From Emticicia sp040253585 (GTDB taxonomy: Bacteria; Bacteroidota; Bacteroidia; Cytophagales; Spirosomataceae): a stretch of DNA of 64,000 bases. The stretch is from positions 186,001-250,000 of the forward strand of contig NZ_JBELAU010000012.1 of NCBI RefSeq assembly GCF_040253585.1, read 5' to 3'. Numbering within the stretch: position 1 is the stretch's first letter; the number at the start of each line of letters is the position of its first letter. The notes under the pieces are model-generated. The model made no database searches, had not been told where the DNA came from, and saw only the letters and a program-made list of their open reading frames with translations. Positions 51,706-61,872 of the stretch are shown in pieces. Both the position numbers and the translations under genes were made by a program.

Positions 51706-52893
51706 ATGGCAAAAGAGAATTTTGACCGTAGTAAGCCTCACGTAAATATCGGTACCATCGGTCACGTTGACCACGGTAAAACTACTTTGACGGCTGCCAT
51801 CACGAAAGTACTTGCAGAAAAAGGTTTGGCAGAGAAAAGAGATTTCTCTTCAATCGATAATGCTCCTGAAGAAAAAGAGCGTGGTATTACTATCAATACA
51901 GCTCACGTAGAATATGCAACAGCCAACCGTCACTATGCACACGTTGACTGTCCTGGTCACGCTGACTACGTTAAAAACATGGTAACTGGTGCTGCTCAAA
52001 TGGACGGTGCTATTCTTGTAGTTGCTGCAACTGACGGTCCGATGCCACAAACTCGTGAGCACATCCTTTTGGCTCGCCAAGTAGGTGTACCTCAATTAGT
52101 TGTATTCATGAACAAAGTGGATATGGTTGATGACCCTGAGTTATTAGAGTTAGTAGAAATGGAAATCCGTGAATTATTGTCATTCTACAAATATGATGGC
52201 GATAATATCCCTGTAATTCAAGGTTCAGCTCTTGGTGGCTTGAACGGAGAGCCTACTTGGGTTGCGAAAATAGATGAGTTAATGGAAGCTGTGGATACAT
52301 TTATTCCACTTCCTCCACGTGCAACTGACAAACCATTCTTGATGCCAGTTGAAGACGTATTCTCAATCACAGGTCGTGGAACAGTTGCTACTGGTCGTAT
52401 CGAAACAGGTGTAATCAACTCTTCTGAGCCAGTTGAAATCTTAGGTATGGGTGCTGAAAACTTAAAATCAGTTGTAACTGGTGTTGAGATGTTCCGTAAA
52501 ATCCTTGACCGTGGAGAAGCTGGTGATAACGTAGGTTTATTATTACGTGGTATTGAGAAAGAATCAATCAAACGTGGTATGGTTATTTGTAAGCCAGGTT
52601 CAGTAAAACCTCACAACCACTTCAAAGCTGAGGTTTACGTATTGAGCAAAGAAGAAGGTGGACGTCACACTCCATTCTTTAACAAATACCGTCCTCAATT
52701 CTACTTCCGTACAACTGACGTAACAGGAGAAATCTCGTTACCAGCAGGAGTAGAGATGGTAATGCCAGGTGATAACATCACTATTGAAGTTAAATTAATC
52801 AGTGCAATTGCTATGGATAAAGGTCTTCGTTTTGCGATTCGTGAAGGTGGACGTACTGTAGGTGCTGGTCAAGTAACAGAAATCATCGCTTAA
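51706..52893 (+). CDS. tuf: Elongation factor Tu
   Basis: This 395-aa translation factor has P-loop GHVDHGKTT, switch I RGITINTAHVEY, DCPGHADYVKNM, NKVDMVDD and GSALGG in domain I, then domains II and III ending AGQVTEIIA. It delivers aminoacyl-tRNA to the ribosome. Codons here are strongly biased and more GC-rich at third positions than in neighbours, as for a highly expressed gene. It is co-transcribed with the three tRNAs upstream. Confidence 0.98.
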   Translation: MAKENFDRSKPHVNIGTIGHVDHGKTTLTAAITKVLAEKGLAEKRDFSSIDNAPEEKERGITINTAHVEYATANRHYAHVDCPGHADYVKNMVTGAAQMDGAILVVAATDGPMPQTREHILLARQVGVPQLVVFMNKVDMVDDPELLELVEMEIRELLSFYKYDGDNIPVIQGSALGGLNGEPTWVAKIDELMEAVDTFIPLPPRATDKPFLMPVEDVFSITGRGTVATGRIETGVINSSEPVEILGMGAENLKSVVTGVEMFRKILDRGEAGDNVGLLLRGIEKESIKRGMVICKPGSVKPHNHFKAEVYVLSKEEGGRHTPFFNKYRPQFYFRTTDVTGEISLPAGVEMVMPGDNITIEVKLISAIAMDKGLRFAIREGGRTVGAGQVTEIIA

Positions 52894-52914
52894 TCTATTT
52901 AAGCTACGAAATAT

Positions 52915-52952
52915 AAAAGAGCATTCTCGAAAGAGAGTGCTCTTTTTGTTTT
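52915..52952 (+). terminator. Intrinsic terminator of tuf
   Basis: AAAAGAGCATTCTC pairs with GAGAGTGCTCTTTT around a GAAA tetraloop and is followed by TGTTTTATT. The operon therefore ends at tuf. Confidence 0.88.
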
Positions 52953-53032
52953 ATTACAATTACTAAATACAAATGGCATGAGTTTTGAAAAGTTGTGACT
53001 AACTTGCATATAATCCCTAATATTCTAATTCA

Positions 53033-55552
53033 ATGAGTAAGAAAAAGAGTAAAATTTCGACCAATACTCCCAACCCTTCTGTGCCTTTGGCTTCAACAAA
53101 CCTCACAAATGAGGATGCTAATTTCAAGCAATCAACTGAACAAGTTTTATTGAGTTTCTTTCAACGGTACGGGATTTATATCCTATCATTGTTGATATTG
53201 CTGATAGCTTCATTTCTTTATAATGATTTTTTGTTTGGCAAAAATGTCTTTCTATTTAAAGATATAGGTAGTGACTCTTATAATTTCGATTACCCGAAGC
53301 TTTATAATTTGGCTGACCACTGGGAAAAATACGGTTCACCAAGTTGGAGTTTTGAGCAGGGTCTGGGGCAAAATATGCACCCTTACTGGTTCGACCCTTT
53401 TACTTTTTTGTTGGTTTTAGGCGGAAAACAAAGTATTGCTAATAATCTTATTTATGTATTCTTGCTCGAATTACTTTTGGCGGGAATGTTATTCTATTTA
53501 TTTCTACGTACTCGAAAAGTAGAAAGTTTTTTGGCGGTTTTGGGGGCTTTACTCTATGCTTTCAGTGGATATATGGTTTTAGGTACAACTTGGCAAATGT
53601 CAGTTTTCGGAACAGAAGTTGTTTATGCTGCTTTTCTATTATTTGCATTAGAAAAATTTATCAGCGAAAAAAACTGGTATTTTATTCCGTTGCCAATCGC
53701 CATGATTACGGTGCATTTACCTTTCTATTTATACCTTTATACTTTACTAATTATCATTTATTATACGCTTCGTTTTGTCGAAAACCAACAATGGAATTTT
53801 GGTAAATGGTTTATTGGCTTAGCTGCGATTGGAATTATTTCGGTTTTGGGCGTTGGAATAGGGGCATTTATGTTTGGTAGTAATTTGTTCCAAATGATTG
53901 AAAGTCCGAGAGGGAGTGGAGAGTTTGCTTATACCAATAAACTTATAACACAGCCAGTTTTGGCTCTTGCTGATTCGGTGCAGCGAAGTACACATTTTAT
54001 GCGATTGTTTTCGACAAATATGATTGGTAATGCTGAAACTTTCAGAGGTTGGAATAATTATATGGAAGCTCCAATGTTTTATTGTGGGCTATTGAGTTTA
54101 GTGGCTGCTCCACAGGTTTTTTATTTCGGTAATCGTAAGACCAGAATCATATATGGAGTTTTGCTGGGATTGTGTTTTTGGGTGATGCTCTTTCCTTATT
54201 TCCGATATACGTTTTGGCTTTTCACGGGCGATTATTACCGTACTTTAGGGTTATTTACGCTATTTGCCTTGTTGTATTTGAATCTGAAAGCTATTCAACA
54301 AATACTTGAGCAACACCGAATTGGTCTTATTGCTCTATTGGTAACAGTAGTGGTTTTATTTATTATTCTTTTTGGATTTGCTCCGGAAGAGAATTTGAAT
54401 AAATCATTACAAAAGACAGCTGCCTTATTGATAGTACTTTATGCAGGAGTGTTATTTTTGATTTCAAAACGAGCCTTACAAAGTGTTGGTTTAGGTTTAT
54501 TGCTGCTTATTTGTATGGGTGAAATGGCTTTTTTCTCAAATAATACGACTATCAATAAACGTAATAGAGCTACCAAACAAGAAATGAATGAGGCTGGTGC
54601 TGGTTATAATGATAATACAGTCGATGCGGTGGCATATTTGAAAAAGATTGACCCATCTCCATTTTACCGAATAGAAAAAGAATATGCCTCTGGGACTTCC
54701 ATTCACGCAAGTTTGAACGATGCAAAAGTGCAAGGTTATTATAGTAGTCGAACCTATCAATCATTCAATCAGTTGAATTATGTACGTTTTATGAAAAGCG
54801 TAAAACTGCTGAATCCGAATGATGAAACTTCTTCACGATGGATTGCAGGCTTATTTGGTTCGCCTTTATTGCAGCGTTTATGTGGCGTGAAATATTACTT
54901 GGCAAATGCTCCCAATACTTTTGCCGACTACACAAGAATGAATATGGATTCAGTGGCCTTATTGGGAAATGTAAAAGTGCTAAGGCTAAAAGATGCACTT
55001 CCGCTGGGTGTAACATTTGATAGTTTTATTTCAGAGGAAAAATTTGAAAAACTTGATTCTACAAGCCGACAAGCAATGCTATTGCAGGCTGTATCGGTTG
55101 ATAAGAATTTGCAGACCAAATTGAAAGGTTTTAAAGAATCTACGTCGGCTAATATTCCTGAGCAAGGCGTTACGATAGAAGCATTGCAAAGTTGGGTAAG
55201 CCAGCTGAAGCGAGATACTCTCCAAATTACTGAGTTTAAGCCAAACCTTATCAAAGGAAATATTGATATAGATGCTTCAAAAGTGCTATTTTTAGCCATT
55301 CCGCATGATAAAGGTTGGTCGGCTCTGGTAGATGGAAAAGAAACAACCATTGAAAAAGTTGATGCTGGACTCATGGGGATTTTGTTAGAGAAAGGAAATC
55401 ATAAAGTAGAATTGACTTTTGAGCCTCCGTATGTAAAAGAAGGAACGTATGTTTCGATTTTCTCTGTTTTACTTTGGGGAGCTGGAATAGTATTCTTTAG
55501 CCGTCGTAAGAAAAAAGTTGTAGAGACTATTGAAGAAGAGAAAGAAATTTAA
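53033..55552 (+). CDS. YfhO-like polytopic membrane protein
   Basis: This 839-aa protein has a polar N-terminus (about 1-45), ~13 membrane helices (for example YGIYILSLLILLIASFLYND) and a periplasmic domain before a last C-terminal helix (YVSIFSVLLWGAGIVFF). The motif DIGSDSYNFDYPKLY near the N-terminus is typical of YfhO-family (GT-C-like) proteins. Members are linked to glycosylation of teichoic or other polymers in Firmicutes; the substrate in Bacteroidota is not known. Confidence 0.8.
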   Translation: MSKKKSKISTNTPNPSVPLASTNLTNEDANFKQSTEQVLLSFFQRYGIYILSLLILLIASFLYNDFLFGKNVFLFKDIGSDSYNFDYPKLYNLADHWEKYGSPSWSFEQGLGQNMHPYWFDPFTFLLVLGGKQSIANNLIYVFLLELLLAGMLFYLFLRTRKVESFLAVLGALLYAFSGYMVLGTTWQMSVFGTEVVYAAFLLFALEKFISEKNWYFIPLPIAMITVHLPFYLYLYTLLIIIYYTLRFVENQQWNFGKWFIGLAAIGIISVLGVGIGAFMFGSNLFQMIESPRGSGEFAYTNKLITQPVLALADSVQRSTHFMRLFSTNMIGNAETFRGWNNYMEAPMFYCGLLSLVAAPQVFYFGNRKTRIIYGVLLGLCFWVMLFPYFRYTFWLFTGDYYRTLGLFTLFALLYLNLKAIQQILEQHRIGLIALLVTVVVLFIILFGFAPEENLNKSLQKTAALLIVLYAGVLFLISKRALQSVGLGLLLLICMGEMAFFSNNTTINKRNRATKQEMNEAGAGYNDNTVDAVAYLKKIDPSPFYRIEKEYASGTSIHASLNDAKVQGYYSSRTYQSFNQLNYVRFMKSVKLLNPNDETSSRWIAGLFGSPLLQRLCGVKYYLANAPNTFADYTRMNMDSVALLGNVKVLRLKDALPLGVTFDSFISEEKFEKLDSTSRQAMLLQAVSVDKNLQTKLKGFKESTSANIPEQGVTIEALQSWVSQLKRDTLQITEFKPNLIKGNIDIDASKVLFLAIPHDKGWSALVDGKETTIEKVDAGLMGILLEKGNHKVELTFEPPYVKEGTYVSIFSVLLWGAGIVFFSRRKKKVVETIEEEKEI

Positions 55553-55575
55553 ACTGAACTAATAAAAATAAAAAA

Positions 55576-56790
55576 ATGTCCGAAAAACGTAACGCTGCTA
55601 CGATATTTATATTTATTACAATGCTTCTGGATGCAATCGGATTCGGGATTATTATACCCGTTATGCCGTCGTTGATTTCAGAATTAGCTCATACTGATGT
55701 GAGTGGTGCGGCTCGCTATGGTGGTTTTTTGTTTGCGGCTTACTCAGTGATGCAATTTATCTGCTCGCCAATTGTAGGTGGTTTGAGCGACCAATTTGGC
55801 AGAAGACCCGTTCTTTTAGCATCGCTTTTTGGATTTGGACTTGATTATTTACTACTAATTTTTGCCCCAACTATCGGTTGGCTTTTCGTAGGGCGTCTGA
55901 TAGCAGGAATCATGGGTGCAAGTTTTACAACTGCTGCTGCCTACATGGCAGATATCAGTACGCCTGAAAAAAGAGCTCAAAACTTTGGTATGATTGGTGC
56001 CGCTTTTGGTTTAGGTTTTATTGTTGGACCGATTATCGGTGGTTTGGCAAGTGATTTCGGAACACGAGTACCATTTGTGGTGTCTGGAGTGCTGACTTTA
56101 ATTAACTGGCTATATGGTTTCTTTATTTTGCCCGAATCATTGAAACCCGAAAATAGACGTAAATTTGACTGGAAAAGAGCAAATCCAGTTGGAGCCTTGA
56201 TAAATCTTCGCCGTTTCCCAATGTTGATTGGTTTGGTGTCGGCTTTGTTTTTGGTTTATATTGCCAATTTTTCTACGCAAGGTACGTGGTCGTATTTCGT
56301 AAAAGAAAGATTCGATTGGACGAATAAAGAAATTGGTTGGTCGTTGACATTTATCGGAGTGATGATTGCTTTGGTTCAAGGTGGACTAACCCGAATAGCA
56401 ATTCCAAAACTGGGTACAAAAAATGCTATTTATATAGGTTTTATGTTTACAATTATTTGTTCGGTTGCTTATTCATTTGCCAATCAAAGCTGGATGATGT
56501 ATGCTATTATGGTTCCGTTTTCATTAGGTGGTTTGGCTGGGCCTGCCATGCAGGGGATTATCTCAACGCAAGTGCCAGCCAATGAACAAGGAGAGTTGCA
56601 AGGTTCACTAACAAGTTTGAATAGTGTAGCGGCCATCATTGGGCCAATCTTGATGACTTCACTTTTTTATAAATTTACTGAGAAAGGGGCAGGTGTTTAT
56701 TTCCCTGGAGCTCCATTTATGGCAGCAGCAATATTGAGTTTGATAAGTTTATTGCTAATAATCAGAACTTTAAAGAAGAATGCACATTAA
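55576..56790 (+). CDS. MFS exporter of the TCR/Tet family
   Basis: This 404-aa, 12-helix major facilitator has motif A GGLSDQFGRRPVLL in the loop between helices 2 and 3 and the TetA-like start MLLDAIGFGIIIPVMPSLIS. The motif-C-like GAAFGLGFIVGPIIGGL is also present. This group includes tetracycline exporters but many chromosomal members have other substrates. The gene is chromosomal and not next to a TetR gene, so resistance is not implied. Confidence 0.85.
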   Translation: MSEKRNAATIFIFITMLLDAIGFGIIIPVMPSLISELAHTDVSGAARYGGFLFAAYSVMQFICSPIVGGLSDQFGRRPVLLASLFGFGLDYLLLIFAPTIGWLFVGRLIAGIMGASFTTAAAYMADISTPEKRAQNFGMIGAAFGLGFIVGPIIGGLASDFGTRVPFVVSGVLTLINWLYGFFILPESLKPENRRKFDWKRANPVGALINLRRFPMLIGLVSALFLVYIANFSTQGTWSYFVKERFDWTNKEIGWSLTFIGVMIALVQGGLTRIAIPKLGTKNAIYIGFMFTIICSVAYSFANQSWMMYAIMVPFSLGGLAGPAMQGIISTQVPANEQGELQGSLTSLNSVAAIIGPILMTSLFYKFTEKGAGVYFPGAPFMAAAILSLISLLLIIRTLKKNAH

Positions 56791-56830
56791 AAACAAAAGC
56801 CGTAAAACTTCAATTTTACGGCTTTTGTTT
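56791..56830. terminator. Bidirectional terminator between convergent genes
   Basis: A 17-bp perfect stem (AAACAAAAGCCGTAAAA / TTTTACGGCTTTTGTTT) with a 6-nt loop separates the MFS gene and the convergent CBS gene, touching both stops. Confidence 0.9.
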
Positions 56831-57495
56831 TATACACTTAAATATTTCATGAGCATATTATAGCGTTCCTGCTCGATGCTCTCGATTGGCTCGTGGGCGT
56901 AGCTGGCTTCAACGGTATAACCGAAGCGTTCGAGCGTAGCCACGATTGATGTGATACTTTCTCGATTGATTTTCAGCGTTAAACTTGCAGAATCGTTGCT
57001 CAAATAAGTATTTCCCGTAAAATAACTACTTAAAATTTTAGCATTATCAGACTCTACTAAACGGCTGATTTCGGACAATGAATAATCTCGGTTTTTGATA
57101 GAAATAACTAAAACTGCTCCAGGTTCTTGGCTGCCGAGCAGTTCTCCAAATTTGGTGTAAACTTCCGATGCGGTGATGATTCCAACAAAGTTTTCTTCCT
57201 CATCAATGATACCAATCACCTGTAAATGATACTTTGAAATCAATCCCAGTGACTCATAAATATGCTGATAATCAGATAAAGTTATTTCCGAAAACTGCAA
57301 CATCACATCGGAGAGCTGCATATCTTCATCATAGTCCATCAGAATATCTTCACTGACGATACCTGCATATTTTCCTGCATCAACAACAACTAATTGCCCG
57401 ATGCGGTTTTCTTCCATCCAACTTAAAGCATTCCCAACTGTGTCAGAGGGCTTTAAGATTGGTAAATCGTGGTTAATAATTTCAGCAATCGTCAT
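56830..57495 (-). CDS. CBS-domain protein
   Basis: This 221-aa protein has two CBS repeats in residues 1-125 (LKPSDTVGNALSWMEENRIG and YHLQVIGIIDEEENFVGIIT) followed by an ACT-like C-terminal part (VLVISIKNRDYSLSEISRLV). CBS pairs bind adenosyl nucleotides and act as energy or ligand sensors. No catalytic partner is fused. It is 35 bp downstream of the hydrolase gene and probably in one operon. Confidence 0.85.
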   Translation of the reverse strand: MTIAEIINHDLPILKPSDTVGNALSWMEENRIGQLVVVDAGKYAGIVSEDILMDYDEDMQLSDVMLQFSEITLSDYQHIYESLGLISKYHLQVIGIIDEEENFVGIITASEVYTKFGELLGSQEPGAVLVISIKNRDYSLSEISRLVESDNAKILSSYFTGNTYLSNDSASLTLKINRESITSIVATLERFGYTVEASYAHEPIESIEQERYNMLMKYLSV

Positions 57496-57530
57496 TGAGA
57501 ATGAATGTCAAAAGGTTTAATAGTTAAACA

Positions 57531-58304
57531 TTACGCAACCACTTCTGTTTGAATTTTATCAAGAAAGTTTTCGAGATAGACATTAAATTCAGCAGGGCGT
57601 TCCATCATCGGAGCGTGGCAGCATTTATCAATGAAATATAATTCCGAATTTTTAATAAGGCGATTAAACTCAAAACCTACGTGTGGAGGCGTAATGGTAT
57701 CATTCAAACCCCAAATTAAGCAGGTTTGCACATGAATGTTTTGAATATCTTTCGACATGTTGTGTCGTTGGGCAGATTTTGCAATCTGTACGATATTCAT
57801 ACATTTTGGAATACTCGATGTAATCTCAAAGCATTCGTCAATCAATTCTTTCGTAGCCGTATTTGGGTCGTAGAAAGTATAAGCTACTCTTTCTTTGATG
57901 TATTCATAGCTTCCACGCTTTGGGAACGAACCGCCCATCGTATTCTCAAACAAGCCAGAACTTCCTGTTAAAATTAAAGCTTTGATGCTTTCTTGATGAG
58001 CCAACGTGTAAAGTAAACCTACGTGTCCGCCAAGTGAGTTTCCTAAAATGATAATATCGTCGAGTTGTTTGTAAGCTACAAAACGCTCAATAAATGCCTG
58101 CAAACCTTCCAAACTTGCTTCACGCATCGGCATATCGTAGATGGGCATTACAGGAATAACAATTCTACAACGGTGCTTAAAACCTTCGATTACATCATCA
58201 AAATTGCTCAATGCTCCGAAAAGTCCGTGTAGAATCAATAATGTATCGCCTTGACCTTCGTCAATGTACTTGAACTCGCCTTCTTGTTTTACTTCGTAAT
58301 TCAT
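57531..58304 (-). CDS. Alpha/beta-fold hydrolase
   Basis: This 257-aa protein has the oxyanion region LILHGLFGALSNF, the nucleophile elbow GNSLGGH, an acid in LIWGLNDTITP and the catalytic histidine in KCCHAPMMERP. It has no signal peptide and should be cytoplasmic. An esterase or C-C hydrolase activity is likely; the substrate cannot be predicted. Confidence 0.88.
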   Translation of the reverse strand: MNYEVKQEGEFKYIDEGQGDTLLILHGLFGALSNFDDVIEGFKHRCRIVIPVMPIYDMPMREASLEGLQAFIERFVAYKQLDDIIILGNSLGGHVGLLYTLAHQESIKALILTGSSGLFENTMGGSFPKRGSYEYIKERVAYTFYDPNTATKELIDECFEITSSIPKCMNIVQIAKSAQRHNMSKDIQNIHVQTCLIWGLNDTITPPHVGFEFNRLIKNSELYFIDKCCHAPMMERPAEFNVYLENFLDKIQTEVVA

Positions 58305-58514
58305 TCGATAAATAAAAAAAACTGATTGCTGTTTATTTATGTTGTACTAAAAGATTAAATATTGCAAAGCCCTGATATTAGGATGAATTATTAAAAATTC
58401 ATTAATTGTACCGCAAAGCTTGGTATATTTGTGCTTATTAAAGACAAAATAGGGCTTTTAAATCGAATTTTCAAAACTTTTAATTTAAAAACGTCAAACC
58501 TTCAATAAAAGTTT

Positions 58515-59747
58515 ATGAATGACTTTTCAACAGTAATCATTGGTGGTGGTATTTCGGGACTTACTTGTGCAAAGTATCTTAACGAAAAGGGATATAGTTT
58601 TATGCTTTTAGAAGGCTCTGATGCGTTGGGCGGACGAGTTCGCACCGATAAAGTAGATGGTTTTCTGCTCGACCGAGGGTTTCAGATTTTATTGACAAAT
58701 TATCCAGAAGCCAAGAAAATACTCAATTATAATAACCTCGACCTAAAATATTTTGGTTCGGGAGCAATGATAAAAGCCGAAAAGGGTTTCATGAAAATGG
58801 AAAATCCTTTTCGTAATAAAATGGCGTATCTGACAATGGCATTTTCATCGGTCGGTTCGTTGAGTGATAAACTAAAAATCAGAAAATTTGCTAATGAATT
58901 GGCCGAAATTCCCGACGATGAGTTTTTCAAGATGGAAGCAACCGATACACTTACTTTTCTGAGAAACTACGGCTGGAGCGAGAAAATGATTACTAATTTC
59001 TTCAAGCCATTTTATGGAGGAGTTTTTCTTGAAAACGATTTAGTAACGTCAAGCAATTTCTTTCAGTTTACGTTCAAACAATTCTTCAAAGGTGACGCAG
59101 CCATTCCAGCCGATGGTATGCAGGCGATTCCCGAACAAATTGCCGAAATGCTACCAAGAAATGCTATCCGTAGAAATGCTCGTGTGAAAGGTTTTGAAGG
59201 AAATCAAATCTTTTTGGATGGGGGAGAAGTAATCACCGCCGACCGAATTGTGGTAGCAACTGACCCAAAAACAAGCGATAAACTCTTGGGCGAAACCAAC
59301 GAACGCACTTATAATATAACTACTTGTACGTATTTTTCGGCCGAGTCTTCGCCATTGAAAGGACAAAAGTTTATTGCACTTAACCCGAATCGTCGAGGAG
59401 CAGTGCATAATGTGTGTGTGCCAAGCGATATTTCTGCTCATTACGGGAATGCGGGAAAATCTTTGATTTCGGTAAGCACACAAGGTTTAGAAAAATTAGA
59501 TGAAAGAAACCTAACGAACAGAATCAAACGAGAGCTATTCGATTGGTTTGGGGCATCGGTCAATGTTTGGAAGCACCTGAAAACGTATCATATTCCTGAA
59601 TCTTTGGTGCAATACCGTGCAGGTAGCGAACGCCAAAACTCAAAACTTGGTGATAATCTCTATCGTTGTGGTGATTATCTGGCATATCCATCGCTCAATG
59701 CCGCCATGCAAACAGGCCGTGAGGTAGCTCAGATGATTATGGAGTAA
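58515..59747 (+). CDS. FAD-dependent amine-oxidase/phytoene-desaturase-like oxidoreductase
   Basis: This 410-aa flavoprotein has an N-terminal dinucleotide motif VIIGGGISGLTCAKYL, GGRVRTD after the second strand, and C-terminal FAD contacts in NLYRCGDYLAYPSLNAAMQT. It belongs to the protoporphyrinogen oxidase/desaturase-like NAD(P)-binding group. The substrate is unknown; menB next to it does not define one. Confidence 0.82.
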   Translation: MNDFSTVIIGGGISGLTCAKYLNEKGYSFMLLEGSDALGGRVRTDKVDGFLLDRGFQILLTNYPEAKKILNYNNLDLKYFGSGAMIKAEKGFMKMENPFRNKMAYLTMAFSSVGSLSDKLKIRKFANELAEIPDDEFFKMEATDTLTFLRNYGWSEKMITNFFKPFYGGVFLENDLVTSSNFFQFTFKQFFKGDAAIPADGMQAIPEQIAEMLPRNAIRRNARVKGFEGNQIFLDGGEVITADRIVVATDPKTSDKLLGETNERTYNITTCTYFSAESSPLKGQKFIALNPNRRGAVHNVCVPSDISAHYGNAGKSLISVSTQGLEKLDERNLTNRIKRELFDWFGASVNVWKHLKTYHIPESLVQYRAGSERQNSKLGDNLYRCGDYLAYPSLNAAMQTGREVAQMIME

Positions 59748-59837
59748 TCAAATATAGTCCACGGTCGATAGTCGACTGTCCACAGAAATTTTTAGCCATT
59801 TTAATTTTTCACTATAAATTCTACATTAATTAAAAAT

Positions 59838-60680
59838 ATGCTAAGTTCAGAATGGCAAACTGCCAAAGAATACAAAGATTTAACTTATAAAAAGCGTAAT
59901 GGCGTGGCAAGAATTGCCTTTAATCGCCCAGAAGTACGCAATGCTTTTCGTCCGAAAACAGTTTTTGAACTCATTGATGCTTTCGAAGATGCTCGAAACG
60001 ATGCTTCGATTGGAGTAGTATTACTTTCGGCCGAAGGCCCCGCACCAAAAGATGGCGTTTGGGCATTTTGTAGCGGTGGCGACCAACGTGCCAGAGGCAA
60101 AGACGGCTACAAAGACGAAAGAGGAGTAGGGCGTTTGAATATCTTGGAAGTTCAGCGTCAGATTCGCTTCATGACAAAGCCCGTAATTGCTGTTGTGCCA
60201 GGTTGGGCTGTTGGTGGTGGACATAGCCTTCATGTGGTTTGTGATTTGACGCTTGCGAGCAAAGAACACGCTATTTTCAAGCAAACTGATGCAAATGTAG
60301 CCAGTTATGATGCGGGTTATGGTTCGGCATATTTGGCTCGCCAAGTAGGGCAGAAGCGTGCAAGAGAGATTTTCTTTTTGGGACGTAATTATTCGGCACA
60401 AGAAGCATTCGATATGGGAATGGTCAATGCCGTTGTACCGCACGATGAATTAGAAGAAACGGCTTATCAATGGGCTCAAGAGATTTTGGAGAAGAGTCCG
60501 ATGGCAATCAGAATGCTAAAATATGCCTTTAATATGATTGATGATGGTTTAGTGGGGCAACAAATTTTTGCAGGAGAAGCCACTCGCCTTGGTTATATGA
60601 CAGAAGAAGCCCGTGAAGGTCGTGATGCTTTCTTAGAAAAACGCAAACCAGATTATGACCAATTTCCGAAATACTCGTAA
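59838..60680 (+). CDS. menB: 1,4-dihydroxy-2-naphthoyl-CoA synthase
   Basis: This 280-aa crotonase-fold enzyme closes the naphthoquinone ring in menaquinone synthesis. It has NRPEVRNAFRPKTVFEL, FCSGGDQRARGKDGY, VPGWAVGGGHSLHVVCDLTL and SYDAGYGSAYLARQVGQKRA, all characteristic of MenB rather than of generic enoyl-CoA hydratases. Menaquinone is the usual quinone of this phylum. No other men genes are adjacent. Confidence 0.92.
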   Translation: MLSSEWQTAKEYKDLTYKKRNGVARIAFNRPEVRNAFRPKTVFELIDAFEDARNDASIGVVLLSAEGPAPKDGVWAFCSGGDQRARGKDGYKDERGVGRLNILEVQRQIRFMTKPVIAVVPGWAVGGGHSLHVVCDLTLASKEHAIFKQTDANVASYDAGYGSAYLARQVGQKRAREIFFLGRNYSAQEAFDMGMVNAVVPHDELEETAYQWAQEILEKSPMAIRMLKYAFNMIDDGLVGQQIFAGEATRLGYMTEEAREGRDAFLEKRKPDYDQFPKYS

Positions 60681-60720
60681 TAGGTTATCTATTACTGGTT
60701 GTTCGTAGAAAATACATAGA

Positions 60721-60757
60721 AAAAGCCGCAGTTTGATTCAAACTGCGGCTTTTTCTG
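60721..60757 (+). terminator. Intrinsic terminator after menB
   Basis: AAAAGCCGCAGTTTG pairs perfectly with CAAACTGCGGCTTTT around a 3-nt loop and is followed by TCTG. It could also act on the opposite strand for the LytTR gene. Confidence 0.88.
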
Positions 60758-60814
60758 TATAAAGAGTAGAACATTTACTCGTAAATCGTAATTCGATTCA
60801 TTCGTCAATTCTTT

Positions 60815-61744
60815 TCACTGTCCAATTTGCTCCAATTTTTTGTGGAATTTCCACGAAACAGGAATCTCGTGCTTCGTGCGTGCAATACGTAAACGATACC
60901 CACGAGCATTACCTTCTACTTTATGAATACCACGCATATTGATTACGAAATTGCGGTGCAAACGCACAAATTGTGGGTGTGCCGATAATTCTTTTTCAAC
61001 TTGTGCCAATGGCGTTTGAACGGTTGTTTTTTCAACGCCCATTAGACTTTGCCAATAGAAATCGGTCGAATCTTTCGAGGTTTCAGCATAAATCAATTGG
61101 TTTGGAATCAAACTCAATTTTTGACCACTTTCACCAAAAACCATTACAGGAAACAATTGTTTGCTGGCTGGCGGATTGATTGATTCTAAGCTACTATTAA
61201 TGTTTTCGGCAGTTGTAGAAAACTTATTGTGAAATAATTTTTGTTGAATAAAAGTAGTTATGGCAATCGGTAAAATACAAACGGCAACTGTTTTGAGAAT
61301 ATCAACAAAAGTCAAAGCTGTGATATTGAAATAGTTGCTGTAAAGCATAATTAATGTACCTACTATCAAAATTGTAGCTGAAAGATGCACAATTTGGCGG
61401 CCTACTGTCCATTGTTGGTCATTATAAAAATTGGATAGAATGCTTGGGAGAACAAATTTCGCCACCAACATTCCAACAAAAGCGACAATCCCAAAACCAA
61501 TTAAATAAAGTGTTTTTGCATCATTTGTAAATTCTGAAAGTCCAAAAGGTTGTACACCTACTGCCACAATTGCCACAAATAAACCAACCAAAAGAGAAAT
61601 TATAAACCCTCTGATAGAGTTGATAGAAGTAGCCATTGGCTTCTTAAACGAAGCAATAAATGTTCCTATGAATTGGCTGATACCGCCAAAAAAACTACGT
61701 AAAATATTCATTTGTAAATTTAATAAGGTTTTCATTAGACCCAA
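60815..61744 (-). CDS. Membrane-bound LytTR-family transcription regulator
   Basis: In this 309-aa protein residues ~40-180 hold four hydrophobic segments (for example FIISLLVGLFVAIVAVGVQP and TLYLIGFGIVAFVGMLVAKF). The C-terminal ~100 residues are a LytTR DNA-binding domain (FVRLHRNFVINMRGIHKVEG). There is no receiver domain. Such membrane LytTR proteins bind promoters from the membrane; the signal is unknown. Confidence 0.85.
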   Translation of the reverse strand: MGLMKTLLNLQMNILRSFFGGISQFIGTFIASFKKPMATSINSIRGFIISLLVGLFVAIVAVGVQPFGLSEFTNDAKTLYLIGFGIVAFVGMLVAKFVLPSILSNFYNDQQWTVGRQIVHLSATILIVGTLIMLYSNYFNITALTFVDILKTVAVCILPIAITTFIQQKLFHNKFSTTAENINSSLESINPPASKQLFPVMVFGESGQKLSLIPNQLIYAETSKDSTDFYWQSLMGVEKTTVQTPLAQVEKELSAHPQFVRLHRNFVINMRGIHKVEGNARGYRLRIARTKHEIPVSWKFHKKLEQIGQ

Positions 61745-61872
61745 AATCGGCGTTTTTTGATTTGGTACTCAAAAACTATACCAATAATCGGGGGGCAAAG
61801 ATAGTACATTTAATGCTGAAAATACTTATTATCTTCTAATCAAATTGCTTTTCTTGGCTGATAGTCAGGTGT

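Noticed and set aside
55576..56790. Tetracycline resistance gene
   Set aside because: The family match is clear, but the gene is in core chromosome without a tetR neighbour; the family contains many transporters with other substrates.
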